DNA from: Bradyrhizobium nitroreducens
Lineage (GTDB): Bacteria > Pseudomonadota > Alphaproteobacteria > Rhizobiales > Xanthobacteraceae
DNA: 64,000 nt
Assembly: GCF_002776695.1 (NCBI RefSeq)
Contig: NZ_LFJC01000003.1
Location: 4,698,896-4,762,895 of the forward strand
Direction: 5' to 3'
The translations under genes and the position numbers were made by a program. This document shows, in pieces, positions 55,883-63,766 of this stretch. The notes under the pieces were generated by a model. The model saw only the letters and a list, made by a program, of their open reading frames with translations. It did not search any database and was not told the DNA's origin. The number at the start of each line of letters is the position of its first letter. The stretch's first letter is position 1.

Positions 55883-57457
55883 CTATTCGGCCGCGATGCG
55901 CTCCATTGCCATGGCGCGCAGCCTGGCGCGCTGGATCTTCACGCCGTTGGCGCTGTCGGTGACGGGAAAGGCGTCCACGAGATAGATCCGGGCCGGCACC
56001 TTGTAGCCGGCGAGCCGCTCCCGCAAATGCGAGACCAGCGTCTCCTGGTTCGGCGGCTCCGCTGTCGGGATGACGAAGGCGACACAGCGCGCCTGGCCCT
56101 TCAAATCGACTGCAACCACCTGGGCGTCAGCCACGCCGCCATGTGATTTGAGCTCGTCCTCGATCTCGCCGGGCCCGACGAGGAAGCCGCCGAGCCGCAT
56201 CGCATCGCCTGCTCGGGTCTCGTAGACGAAGGAGCCGTCGCCGCGCAGACGACCGAGGTCGCCGGTGCGGAAGAACCCGTCCGCGGTGATCGCATCGCGC
56301 GTCGCATCCGGATTGTTGAAATAGCCGAGGAAGCGCGACGGCGCACTGATCTCGATCTCGCCGGAGACGCCGGGAGCCGCGAGCTCGCCGGTCTCGGTGT
56401 CGCGTACGCGCACGCTAGCGTCGGGCGACATCGGCCAGCCGCCGCCTTCGATGCGATCGGAAAAGGCGTCACTGGCGCGAGCGATCGCGAACAGGGCCTG
56501 GACCTCGCTCGAGCCGTAGAGGCCGAACAGCGGCAGGCCGCGCGCTTCGGCCTCCACGGCCAGCTCGCGCCATCCGGGCTGAAACGCTGCGTAGCCGCAG
56601 AGTTCGAGATGCGGAAACGGCCGGGGCGCATCGGTGAGGGCGAGGATGCGGCGGAACATCTCGTCCGAGCCGAACGAGTGCGTGATCCTGTGCTGGTCGA
56701 GGATCTTCAGCGCCGCTGCCGCCTCGAAGGCGTCGAGCACGTGGATGGCTGCACCGGCTGCCACGAAGCCGAGCAGGCTCGTCATGCCAAACGTGCCGCA
56801 GAACGGCAGCATGGCCAGCAGCGAATGACGCTGCGGATCGAGCCGAAGCGCCTTGGCGACGGAGGCGGCGTGGCTCGCCAGCGTCCGCTGCGAATGCGCG
56901 ACGAGCTTCGGCCCCTTGGTGGTGCCCGATGTGGTGTAGAGCAGCACCGGTTGGTCGATGTCGTCCTGGGCCGGGCGAGTGGGTGGATACGACCTGTCGA
57001 AGGCATCGAAGCCCACGCAGGGCCATTGCGCCGGAATCGCTTCGGCTCCGACCACTGCCAGCTTCTGCAGCGCGGGGACTTCGTCCTTGGCGAGGTCGGC
57101 GAGGATCGCGGCAAAATCGATGGAGCGGAACGCGGCCTCGACTACCATCAGCTTGGCGCCCGACAGCTGAAGCAGATGCGCGACTTCCGCACTGCGATAG
57201 CGCGTATTGACGGCCGCCACGATCGCGCCACGCCTTGCGGCGGCGAACAGCAGCGCAAGCCACTCGATCCGGTTGATCAGCCAGACGGCGACCACGTCGC
57301 CCTTGCCGATGCCCTGCGCCGCCAGCCAGGCCGCGGTCTGCTCTATCTTGGCTGCGAATTCCGCGCGTGACACCGGCGTGCCGTCGAATACGAAGGCGGG
57401 ATCGGTGGCGGGATCTGACCGGATCAGCGATTGCAGTGAAAACGCGTTGGCATTCAT
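55883..57457 (-). CDS. AMP-dependent acyl-CoA synthetase/ligase
   Basis: 524 residues of the ANL superfamily. The AMP-binding loop is LYTTSGTTKGPKLV; LFGLYGSSEVQ and the C-terminal GDLGRLRGDGSFVYETR, hinge RAGDAMRLGGFLV and KVPARIYLVDAFPVTDSANGVKI follow. The final catalytic lysine is present in the NGVK motif. It makes an acyl-AMP and then acyl-CoA; the acid is unknown (fatty or aromatic). Six bases separate its stop from the flgL stop. Confidence 0.9.
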   Translation of the reverse strand: MNANAFSLQSLIRSDPATDPAFVFDGTPVSRAEFAAKIEQTAAWLAAQGIGKGDVVAVWLINRIEWLALLFAAARRGAIVAAVNTRYRSAEVAHLLQLSGAKLMVVEAAFRSIDFAAILADLAKDEVPALQKLAVVGAEAIPAQWPCVGFDAFDRSYPPTRPAQDDIDQPVLLYTTSGTTKGPKLVAHSQRTLASHAASVAKALRLDPQRHSLLAMLPFCGTFGMTSLLGFVAAGAAIHVLDAFEAAAALKILDQHRITHSFGSDEMFRRILALTDAPRPFPHLELCGYAAFQPGWRELAVEAEARGLPLFGLYGSSEVQALFAIARASDAFSDRIEGGGWPMSPDASVRVRDTETGELAAPGVSGEIEISAPSRFLGYFNNPDATRDAITADGFFRTGDLGRLRGDGSFVYETRAGDAMRLGGFLVGPGEIEDELKSHGGVADAQVVAVDLKGQARCVAFVIPTAEPPNQETLVSHLRERLAGYKVPARIYLVDAFPVTDSANGVKIQRARLRAMAMERIAAE

Positions 57458-57490
57458 GGCAACCGAACTAACCCGATCGTGCGGACCTGT

Positions 57491-58126
57491 CTACTTGGTG
57501 CCGAACATCCGGTCGCCGGCATCGCCCAGGCCTGGCACGATGTAGCCGTGGTCGTTCAGTCGCTCGTCGATCGCGGCGGTCCAGATCGGCACGTCGGGGT
57601 GCTCGCTCTGGAACTGCGCAATGCCCTCGGGCGCGGCCAGAAGGCACACGAAGCGGATGTCGCGGGCGCCGCGAGCCTTGAGCAGGGAGGCGCCGGCGCA
57701 GGCCGAGTTGCCGGTCGCCAGCATCGGGTCCATCAGGATCACGGTGCGGTCGGACAGGTCCTGCGGCGCCTTGAAGTAATATTCCACGGCCTGCAATGTC
57801 TCGGGGTCGCGGTAGAGCCCGATATGGGCGATGCGCGCCGAAGGCATCAAAGCGAGCATGCCGTCGAGGAAGCCGACGCCGGCGCGCAGGATCGGCGCCA
57901 GCGTGAGCTTCTTGCCGGCGATCTTGGGCGCCTGCATCGCCGCGATCGGCGTCTCGATCTCGACCAGCTCCAGCGGCAGGTCGCGCGTCACCTCGTAGCC
58001 CAGCAGCATCCCGATCTCGTTCAGGATTTCGCGAAAGCTCTTGGTCGAGCGGTCCTTCTCCCGCATCAGCGAGAGCTTGTGCTGGACCAGGGGGTGGGCG
58101 ACGACGTTGACGTGGCTGGTGCTCAT
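57491..58126 (-). CDS. upp: Uracil phosphoribosyltransferase
   Basis: 211-residue type I PRTase converting uracil and PRPP to UMP in pyrimidine salvage. Family markers are [32 protein letters not shown], the PRPP loop [13 protein letters not shown] (usual text has ATGGS, so one Gly to Asn change), and the C-terminal [16 protein letters not shown]. Length is standard. Confidence 0.96.
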   Translation of the reverse strand: MSTSHVNVVAHPLVQHKLSLMREKDRSTKSFREILNEIGMLLGYEVTRDLPLELVEIETPIAAMQAPKIAGKKLTLAPILRAGVGFLDGMLALMPSARIAHIGLYRDPETLQAVEYYFKAPQDLSDRTVILMDPMLATGNSACAGASLLKARGARDIRFVCLLAAPEGIAQFQSEHPDVPIWTAAIDERLNDHGYIVPGLGDAGDRMFGTK

Positions 58127-58222
58127 GAAACCGCTCTACACGGTTCCGCGAAATTGCGCCAGATCGGCCAGGTTCTTCGCCCAAAGCTTTTCGCTCAAGC
58201 CTTTTCCGCGAGACGGATGGCC

Positions 58223-58963
58223 TCAACCGGGCATCGCCACCGCGCTGCGGGCCCGGTTGCTCGCCGCGTAGGCAGCCATGGTCAATTCACGGTCGATCGC
58301 CCTGCGCATCGCATCCATCGCGGGCTGACGCAGGCGTTGCTTCGCGGTTGCATGTGATGGCTTGTGGATGGCGCGTAGCGCGGCGATGGTCTCCGCAAGG
58401 GCGCCCTCGATGGCTTCCGGTGCAACCACGCGATCGAGGAAGCCGGCGGTCAGCGCCTCCTCGGGCTCGTACATTTCACCGAGCGTGGCGGTGCGGCTGA
58501 GCCAGGCCGGATGCAGGCGGCTGCGCGCGAGCTCGATGGCAAAGCTCGGCGGCGCGATGCCGATCGCGACCTCGTTCAGCCCCATGCGATGCGGCCCGCG
58601 CGCGCCCAGCCTGACGTCGCAGGCGAGCAGCAGGAACGTTCCCATCGGAAAGGCGTGGCCCTCCATCACGCCGATCGTCGGATGCGGAAACGCCATCAGC
58701 CGCAGCGCGAGCTCGGCGCCGGCCCGGACCATTTCGAGGCTGTTGGCGGCATCGCCCGACGCGAATACCTTCAGGTCGAAGCCGGCAGAGAAGATGCCGG
58801 GCCGCGCCGAGCGCAGCACCACGATCTCTGCTTCCGTCTCGGCGCGACCGAAGGCGGCGCCGATCGCCGCCAGCATCTCGGTTGACATCACATTGACCTT
58901 GCCGTCGTCGAGCCCGATCTGGGCGACGCCGTCTTTCAGCTGGTAGCTCACTCCCTTGGTCAT
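58223..58963 (-). CDS. Enoyl-CoA hydratase/isomerase family protein
   Basis: 246-residue crotonase-fold protein. The oxyanion-hole glycine segment lies in FSAGFDLKVFASGDA, and MGLNEVAIGIAPP carries the first catalytic acid. Whether the second Glu of true hydratases is present is uncertain, so isomerase or hydrolase activity is possible. ATG 58963 is taken, with GGGAGCGG upstream; the longer frame lacks a site. Divergent from a TetR gene across about 85 bp. Confidence 0.85.
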   Translation of the reverse strand: MTKGVSYQLKDGVAQIGLDDGKVNVMSTEMLAAIGAAFGRAETEAEIVVLRSARPGIFSAGFDLKVFASGDAANSLEMVRAGAELALRLMAFPHPTIGVMEGHAFPMGTFLLLACDVRLGARGPHRMGLNEVAIGIAPPSFAIELARSRLHPAWLSRTATLGEMYEPEEALTAGFLDRVVAPEAIEGALAETIAALRAIHKPSHATAKQRLRQPAMDAMRRAIDRELTMAAYAASNRARSAVAMPG

Positions 58964-59048
58964 CTGCCGCTCCCTGTCATTGTTACGGCTTGACTGTCGA
59001 AGGCTGATGTAGACCAATCAATATAATTTTTTGCGACGGGAGAGCGCC

Positions 59049-59630
59049 ATGCCGGCCGTGCCGAAACACCGCCAGCCCATCATCAATGCCGCGGTGACGC
59101 TGTTCCGCCGCCAGGGTTTTGCCCGGACCGGGCTGAACGACATCGTCGACGTCAGCGGGGCGCCCAAGGGCTCGCTCTACCATTACTTTCCGGATGGGAA
59201 GTCCTCGATCGCGGTGGCGGCGGTGGAGGAGGCGGGCCGCCGCGTCGCGGCGACGGTCGCCAAGCTCGCGGAGGAGTGCGGCACGACCGCCGACCTGTTG
59301 CGAGCGCACGCCAGATTGCTGGCAGGCTGGATGCAGGGCTCCGGCTTTCGCAATGGTTGCCCGATCACGACCGTGCTGCTCGAGCTTGCGCCGCGCGAGC
59401 GAGCCGTGTCCGATGCCGGTCGCAAGGCCTATGCGGCGCGATTATCGATCCTGCGCGACAAGCTGCTCGCGGACGGCTTTGCCAGACCTCGCGCCGAAGC
59501 GCTGGCCGTGCTCTGCACCTCGGCGCTCCAGGGCGCGTTGATCCAGGCCCGCGTCGAGCGCAGCGGCCGGCCGATCGAGGTCACGGCGGTGGAATTGGCG
59601 CGGCTGATCGAGGCGGAGCGGAGGAGCTAG
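59049..59630 (+). CDS. TetR/AcrR-family transcriptional regulator
   Basis: 193 residues. N-terminal DNA-binding helices (IINAAVTLFRRQGFARTGLN, then DVSGAPKGSLYHYFPDGKSS) are typical, followed by a helical ligand domain (RAHARLLAGWMQGSGFRNGC). It probably represses the divergent enoyl-CoA hydratase gene or itself in response to an acyl-CoA or small molecule. ATG 59049 has GGGAGAG upstream. Its stop overlaps the end of a micro-ORF on the other strand. Confidence 0.9.
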   Translation: MPAVPKHRQPIINAAVTLFRRQGFARTGLNDIVDVSGAPKGSLYHYFPDGKSSIAVAAVEEAGRRVAATVAKLAEECGTTADLLRAHARLLAGWMQGSGFRNGCPITTVLLELAPRERAVSDAGRKAYAARLSILRDKLLADGFARPRAEALAVLCTSALQGALIQARVERSGRPIEVTAVELARLIEAERRS

Positions 59631-59755
59631 ACGCCGAGCCCACGCGCGACAAGCGTGATCACGAGGGTCAGGATCGCGCCCCAGATCAGGCTCAGCGTCA
59701 TGGTCAGGATGGTCACCGTGACCGCCTGCTCCAGATTTCCCTTGATGAGCGGCAT
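59627..59755 (-). CDS. Micro-protein with one membrane helix
   Basis: 42 codons: a short polar start (MPLIKGNLEQAVTVTILTMT) and a hydrophobic helix continuing through LIWGAILTLVITLV. A single-pass membrane peptide is expected. The ATG lies one base after the stop of the upstream micro-ORF. Its end overlaps the TetR stop. Function unknown. Confidence 0.45.
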   Translation of the reverse strand: MPLIKGNLEQAVTVTILTMTLSLIWGAILTLVITLVARGLGV

Positions 59756-59756
59756 G

Positions 59757-59849
59757 CTAGCCGTCCGAGGCTGGGCTCGCGGTGACGTGCATGCCCAGCA
59801 GCAATGCGCCCATCAACGCGACCAGGATGACGATCTTGAACTCGATCAT
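59757..59849 (-). CDS. Micro-protein with one membrane helix
   Basis: 30 codons beginning MIEFKIVILVALMGALLLGM, hydrophobic almost throughout, with GGGAGGTAA a few bases upstream, a good ribosome site. It starts four bases after the stop of the neighbouring 125-residue gene, so the two are probably in one transcript. Function unknown. Confidence 0.5.
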   Translation of the reverse strand: MIEFKIVILVALMGALLLGMHVTASPASDG

Positions 59850-59853
59850 GTCG

Positions 59854-60231
59854 TTACCTCCCAAGCCGGGCCAGATGTCGCTTCACCCCGTCCAGCCATC
59901 GTGCCGCCAGCGCGACCAGCGGATTTCCCTGGTTGTCGATGTCGAGTTCGAAGGTCCCGGCAGGAAACACCAATGCGCATCGTACCGGCGCGCTCCAGCG
60001 GTTGGCGAATTCCATCGCCGAGCTCTTGAACAGGAAGAGGCCGCCGGCACGTCCGTTTGCCTCGCGGGCAACCCAGAGGCCCGCATGGTTATGCCCGATG
60101 AAGAAGGCGGGAATGGCGGCACTGACGACATCGGGATCGAGCGGCTTGAGCGCCGTTCCAGCGCCAATGTCGGGCGCCGTCGTTCGTGTCTCCGGCAGGT
60201 GGCGTACGGCTTGGAGAGCGATCGCGGCCAT
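59854..60231 (-). CDS. Small protein, paralogue of the one at 61946-62200
   Basis: 125 residues, function unknown. The segment FIGHNHAGLWVAREANGRAG then GLFLFKSSAMEFAN aligns well with the paralogue (FIGRNHSGQWVAQEQNGLYG, GLFVSRAQAIKYAL), and FELDI with IELDM. ATG 60231 is selected for GAGGAGG upstream; earlier in-frame starts lack a site. Part of the leftward small-protein train. Confidence 0.65.
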   Translation of the reverse strand: MAAIALQAVRHLPETRTTAPDIGAGTALKPLDPDVVSAAIPAFFIGHNHAGLWVAREANGRAGGLFLFKSSAMEFANRWSAPVRCALVFPAGTFELDIDNQGNPLVALAARWLDGVKRHLARLGR

Positions 60232-60279
60232 GGCGGCCTCCTCACACATCTGCAAGGTCATGATATCTGCCGCGCCGGG

Positions 60280-60471
60280 TCAGGCGGGCAGACGCCAGAC
60301 ATAGATTGCGGTCCTCAGTGCGATGAGCGCGGTGAGCACGCTGCCCATCGAGAGCAGGGTCAGCGCGCCGAGCGCCAGGCGCTTGAGCTGCGCCTTGCGC
60401 GCCGTCAGGATTCGCATCGGGCGCTCCGCCCAGGCGACAGGCTGCTCGAGGCCATGGGTCAGCATCGACAT
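60280..60471 (-). CDS. Small membrane protein
   Basis: 63 residues with a basic lead (RPMRILTARKAQLKRLALGA) and one membrane helix (LTLLSMGSVLTALIALRTA). A member of the leftward train. Function unknown. GAGGA lies upstream at a slightly long distance. Confidence 0.5.
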   Translation of the reverse strand: MSMLTHGLEQPVAWAERPMRILTARKAQLKRLALGALTLLSMGSVLTALIALRTAIYVWRLPA

Positions 60472-60582
60472 TTTCGGAAGTCCTCGTCTTTGGTGCGGCG
60501 AGAGCCGCGCCGATCTGTCCCGTATGATGATGTTCGTGGCGTAGGATTGCGAGATGAGCGTCGGGGCCGCCGTATAGGAATG

Positions 60583-61020
60583 TCATAAGGAAACCGGACG
60601 TCGTGACGGCAAGCCTTTGAAGAGGTCGGCGCGCTGCTTCGATCGAACCTCGGACGGCGCTGGGGCCGAATGCGTGATGCCGATGGCTGCGGCGAAAGCG
60701 AGCCGCAGCCGTGGTTCTTCGATCTGGTTGCAGAAATCGTCCAGCGTCGCTTCCGCGTTCCGTTGCTGCCCGTTGATCGCCGCGCTGAGTTTTGAGGTGG
60801 TCCGCCGGAAGAAATGCGGGGCATCGTCAAGCTCGCGCCGGCCGCCGAGACGATCGAGCTCCGCGGCAAGCGCCGCAACGTTGAGCCTGTCGGATTCGTC
60901 CAGCGTCACTGCAAAGCGCAGCATGGCCAGTTGCCAGGCCCGAAGCAGCCTGCGAGGTCCGTCGGCTGATGGCGCCATGCGACAACCGAATGGCTGCGCC
61001 GCGTCAGGCGCCGACGCCAT
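60583..61020 (-). CDS. Hypothetical helical protein overlapping the DapA-like gene
   Basis: 145 residues, helical and charged (RFAVTLDESDRLNVAALAAE, TTSKLSAAINGQQRNAEATL), not recognised. GAGGAA seven bases before ATG 61020 lies inside the 3' end of the DapA-like gene, so the two overlap by 17 bp and are probably coupled. Confidence 0.55.
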   Translation of the reverse strand: MASAPDAAQPFGCRMAPSADGPRRLLRAWQLAMLRFAVTLDESDRLNVAALAAELDRLGGRRELDDAPHFFRRTTSKLSAAINGQQRNAEATLDDFCNQIEEPRLRLAFAAAIGITHSAPAPSEVRSKQRADLFKGLPSRRPVSL

Positions 61021-61921
61021 CGATCAGTTCCTCGTCGGCGATCGCGGCGAAGGCTCGCACCATCTCCCGCTGCGCGGCAGCGTCCAGCGGCACGATCGGC
61101 AATCTTGTGGCCGGCGACATCAGACCCAGCACGCTCAGGGCGTTCTTGAGCGCCGCCGGGCTGTCCTTGACGAGACAGGCGATGAGCGGAATGAGGCGTT
61201 TGTGCAGGTAACGTGCCGATTGCAGCCGTCCCTGCCTGATCTGCGAGAAGATCGTGCGGCACAGGTCGGGGGCGATGTTGGAGATTTCCGAGATCGCGCC
61301 GTCGCCGCCATCGGCGATGTAGCCGAAGGCGGTGACGTCGTCGCCGGAAAGAAAGCGGAAGCCGGCTGGCAGCAGCCGGCCCATGCGCATCGGGCGGGTG
61401 ATGTCGCAGCTTGCATCGCGCAGGCCCACGAACTGGCGGGACTCGACGAGACGCAGAAGCGTCTCGTCGGCGAGCGGGCGCAACGTGCGGGAGGGAATGT
61501 CGTGCAGGATCACGGGCAAGCCTGTCGCGCCGGCGATCGCGCGGAAGTGCGCCAGCATCCCCTCCTGCATCGGCTTGTTGTAGGCGGGCACCACCGTCAT
61601 GACGGCGTCGGCCGCGGCTGCTTCGGCCCGCCGCGCGAGTTCGATGGCATGGCTGGTCGCATTCGACATCGCGCCGGCGATGATCCGTACACGCCCGCGG
61701 GCGACATCGACCGCGGTACGAATGACGAGCTCCTGTTCGGCCGGCGAGAGCGTCGGCGCCTCGCCAGCGGTCTCGCAGACCACCAGCGCAGGAACGCCGG
61801 CCGCGATCTGGCGCTCGCAAAGAGCTGCGAACGCCTTGAGGTCGATCGTACCCGCCGCTTCGAACGGAGTAGGCATGTCCGGGATGAAGCCGGTGAACCA
61901 CGCTGAGGGGGGAGTGAACAT
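61004..61921 (-). CDS. DapA-family protein lacking the Schiff-base lysine
   Basis: 305 residues of the dihydrodipicolinate synthase / N-acetylneuraminate lyase fold. The family text is present: FIPDMPTPFEAAGTIDL, CETAGEAPTLSPAEQ, VVPAYNKPMQEGM, HDIPSRTLRP. But the lysine that forms the imine with pyruvate (usually in GIKEA) is Arg168 here (VGLRDASCD; codon 61420-61418 reads CGC), the Tyr of the proton relay is His140, and the second Thr of the GTTGE motif is Ala. It is not a canonical DHDPS; a different reaction or a binding role is likely. Starts in a train of small genes near kdp. Confidence 0.85.
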   Translation of the reverse strand: MFTPPSAWFTGFIPDMPTPFEAAGTIDLKAFAALCERQIAAGVPALVVCETAGEAPTLSPAEQELVIRTAVDVARGRVRIIAGAMSNATSHAIELARRAEAAAADAVMTVVPAYNKPMQEGMLAHFRAIAGATGLPVILHDIPSRTLRPLADETLLRLVESRQFVGLRDASCDITRPMRMGRLLPAGFRFLSGDDVTAFGYIADGGDGAISEISNIAPDLCRTIFSQIRQGRLQSARYLHKRLIPLIACLVKDSPAALKNALSVLGLMSPATRLPIVPLDAAAQREMVRAFAAIADEELIDGVGA

Positions 61922-61945
61922 GGCTTTTCGCTTGTCTGCGCCCGC

Positions 61946-62200
61946 TCAGGCGGCGCGGCGTGCGTTGTTGCTGCGTGGGCTCTTGCCCATGTCGAGCTCG
62001 ATCTCGCGCGGCAGCTCGACGATGGTTTCGGGATGCTGGCCGTTCTCGAACAGTGCGTATTTGATGGCCTGGGCGCGGCTGACGAACAGGCCGCCATAGA
62101 GCCCGTTCTGTTCCTGCGCGACCCACTGTCCGCTATGATTGCGGCCGATGAAGACGATGGTCGAGGGCGAGCTGCACGAGGGAGGTTCAACGAGTTTCAC
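61946..62200 (-). CDS. Small protein, paralogue of the one at 59854-60231
   Basis: 84 residues, function unknown. It has IVFIGRNHSGQWVAQEQNGL then YGGLFVSRAQAIKYALFENG and an acidic strand IELDM, with a basic tail. The start is GTG with GGAAGGA upstream. It precedes the DapA-like gene by 24 bp. Confidence 0.65.
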   Translation of the reverse strand: MKLVEPPSCSSPSTIVFIGRNHSGQWVAQEQNGLYGGLFVSRAQAIKYALFENGQHPETIVELPREIELDMGKSPRSNNARRAA

Positions 62201-62331
62201 GGATGTGTTCCTTCCGATTGACGGAGGTAGCGGGCATGTCCCGCAACCGTCCGATCAATATCGTTTCAAGCTGATATGATTTCGAGTGAGGCTGCGCGGC
62301 GATCTCATAAGCGCGCCATAAAGGCCAGCGA

Positions 62332-62610
62332 TCAGCTCATCCCATCGACCACATGAACCAGCGCGAACAGCGCGCCGAACGAAGCGCATTCGTCCCAATG
62401 GTTGAGGGCGGCCCCGAACGGCGGCTCGCGCCGCAGAAGGGCGACAGCCGCACACAGGATGATGGACATCCAGAGCAGGGCTTTGAGGCTCCGTCCGAAG
62501 CCGATGCTGCCGAACGCGGCAAACCCGGAGAGGAGTACGACGCGGACGGCAAAGCGCGCGATCACCCGTGACGGGCTCAGGGCCGGCGATATGTCCGAAG
62601 ATCGCGGCAA
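62332..62610 (-). CDS. Small membrane protein
   Basis: 92 residues, two or three hydrophobic helices (RFAVRVVLLSGFAAFGSIGF, LKALLWMSIILCAAVALL, ASFGALFALVHVV). The start is TTG with GGGAGG eight bases before. Unrecognised; lies in the same leftward train, 20 bp after the preceding gene. Confidence 0.5.
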   Translation of the reverse strand: MPRSSDISPALSPSRVIARFAVRVVLLSGFAAFGSIGFGRSLKALLWMSIILCAAVALLRREPPFGAALNHWDECASFGALFALVHVVDGMS

Positions 62611-62630
62611 AGCGCGAACCTCCCGCTGGC

Positions 62631-63098
62631 TCAGCTGAAATTTTCGCAGCCGACGGGCTCGTAGAACGGGTCCGGAGCAGGCCGCACGGTGGGAACGCTT
62701 GGCCGCGCCGTCTCAACGGCCAATGCCTGGACCTCGAGGAAGGCCGACAGCAGCGCGAGCGCCAGGTCGGCGTGCCGAGCCTCCACCGCAGCGTCGAGCC
62801 AATCCGGCAACTCGCGCTCGCGCGAGAGTGCGCAATGCCACTCACCCTCGTCATAGGCGATGCGACGGACCTGCCACAGCGGCAGTTCGAGCTCCATCAG
62901 CGCCAGCGCGGCGTCGGCCCAGGCCTCCACATCGACCAGGCGCATCACACGCGCGGTGCGCTCGCTCTGTCCGAGTGAGGGGAAGCGCCGGCACACCGTG
63001 TTGATGATTTCGAGCATCAGCGGTCGCGACATCGTATGCGCATCGCGCAGACGTTCGCTGAGTGATGACGGATCATAGCGTCGGAGAGCGGCGGTCAT
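62631..63098 (-). CDS. Hypothetical soluble protein
   Basis: 155 residues. Helix-rich (SSLSERLRDAHTMSRPLMLE, EAWADAALALMELELPLWQV), with a central aromatic block (DEGEWHCALSRE) and a Pro-rich tail. I do not recognise it. ATG 63098 is used for GGGAGGC upstream; the longer frame has no site. First gene of the leftward train, divergent from kdp. Confidence 0.6.
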   Translation of the reverse strand: MTAALRRYDPSSLSERLRDAHTMSRPLMLEIINTVCRRFPSLGQSERTARVMRLVDVEAWADAALALMELELPLWQVRRIAYDEGEWHCALSRERELPDWLDAAVEARHADLALALLSAFLEVQALAVETARPSVPTVRPAPDPFYEPVGCENFS

Positions 63099-63192
63099 GT
63101 CAGGCCTCCCGGAATTGGTGTCGGTCAGTCGGCCGGCCTCCCCAAAATGGCTGAAAGGGCATTTGAAAACGAGATGAGAAAGGGATGGAAAG

Positions 63193-63306
63193 TATAGGGA
63201 TTTCATAAGTGTGGGGATGGGGCGGGGAGGGGGCGCGATGGACCGCCTCGCGTCGCGCGCGGCCTTCGGCCGGCGCCACCAGCCCCGCCTTTATGAGATT
63301 CCTATA
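63193..63306. promoter_or_regulatory. Inverted pair of 16-bp motifs between divergent operons
   Basis: TTATGAGATTCCTATA (63291-63306) and, on the opposite strand, TTATGAAATCCCTATA (63208-63193) agree at 14 of 16 bases and face each other across 82 bp. They lie in the 371-bp gap between the leftward train and kdp. Such duplicated boxes suggest a shared regulator (KdpE is one candidate), or a promoter element read both ways. Confidence 0.5.
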
Positions 63307-63432
63307 ACTTCGCCATAGCCCTCATCTCGAAAACCTATGTCCGCGGTGGCACTTGAACGCGGTGAAAGTTCCGGCCAGGAGCCGCGTTGCGCATGATCCA
63401 TCGCAAGCGGACTGCTGGAAAACAAAGACACA

Positions 63433-63456
63433 GTTGCCTCCTTGGCGGAGTGCAAC
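63433..63456 (+). promoter_or_regulatory. Hairpin just upstream of the kdp ribosome site
   Basis: GTTGC pairs with GCAAC and TCC with GGA across a short internal mismatch. The hairpin ends directly before GAGGAG, the ribosome site of the first micro-ORF. It may influence translation; this is not a riboswitch I recognise. Confidence 0.35.
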
Positions 63457-63469
63457 GAGGAGTATCCCC

Positions 63470-63553
63470 ATGATGGACATTCTGATGCTGGCGCTGGGCT
63501 TCGCGTTCTTCGCCCTTGCGATCGGCTACACCTATGCCTGCGAACGGCTGTGA
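63470..63553 (+). CDS. Micro-protein ahead of kdpF
   Basis: 27 codons: MMDILMLALGFAFFALAIGY then a short tail ending ERL. A single-pass membrane peptide that resembles the unnamed micro-ORF often seen before kdpF. GAGGAG lies seven bases before ATG 63470. It is 11 bp ahead of kdpF. Confidence 0.6.
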   Translation: MMDILMLALGFAFFALAIGYTYACERL

Positions 63554-63564
63554 CGGAGCGGATC

Positions 63565-63654
63565 ATGATCTTCGATTATTTGCTCGCCGGTGCCGTGTCG
63601 CTTGGCCTCCTGATCTACCTCACTTATGCGCTGCTGCGGCCCGAGCGGTTCTGA
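63565..63654 (+). CDS. kdpF: K+-transporting ATPase subunit F
   Basis: 29 residues: MIFDYLLAGAVSLGLLIYLT then ending YALLRPERF, the typical single-helix KdpF that stabilises the Kdp complex. The C-terminal Tyr-Ala-Leu-x-x-x-Glu-x-Phe pattern is the family mark. Ribosome site GGAGCGG. Confidence 0.85.
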   Translation: MIFDYLLAGAVSLGLLIYLTYALLRPERF

Positions 63655-63657
63655 CCC

Positions 63658-63762
63658 GTGCTGCTGATTGTCGAACTGCTGCTGGCCGACGCTGCGCTCG
63701 TCGCCTGCCTGCTTGCGTTGTTCCTGCCGCTTCTACGGCGGACACAAAGTCTGAAGGGTTAA
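63658..63762 (+). CDS. Possible micro-protein between kdpF and kdpA
   Basis: 34 codons from [23 protein letters not shown] then a basic tail ([11 protein letters not shown]). Hydrophobic with positive-inside end, so a membrane peptide is plausible. The ribosome site is weak and the start codon is GTG; it might be a leader with no product role. Confidence 0.35.
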   Translation: MLLIVELLLADAALVACLLALFLPLLRRTQSLKG

Positions 63763-63766
63763 TGCC

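Noticed and set aside
58964-59048. TetR operator in the divergent gap
   Set aside because: TATAAT-like text is present at about 59,020 but no -35 at normal spacing, and no convincing palindrome was found.
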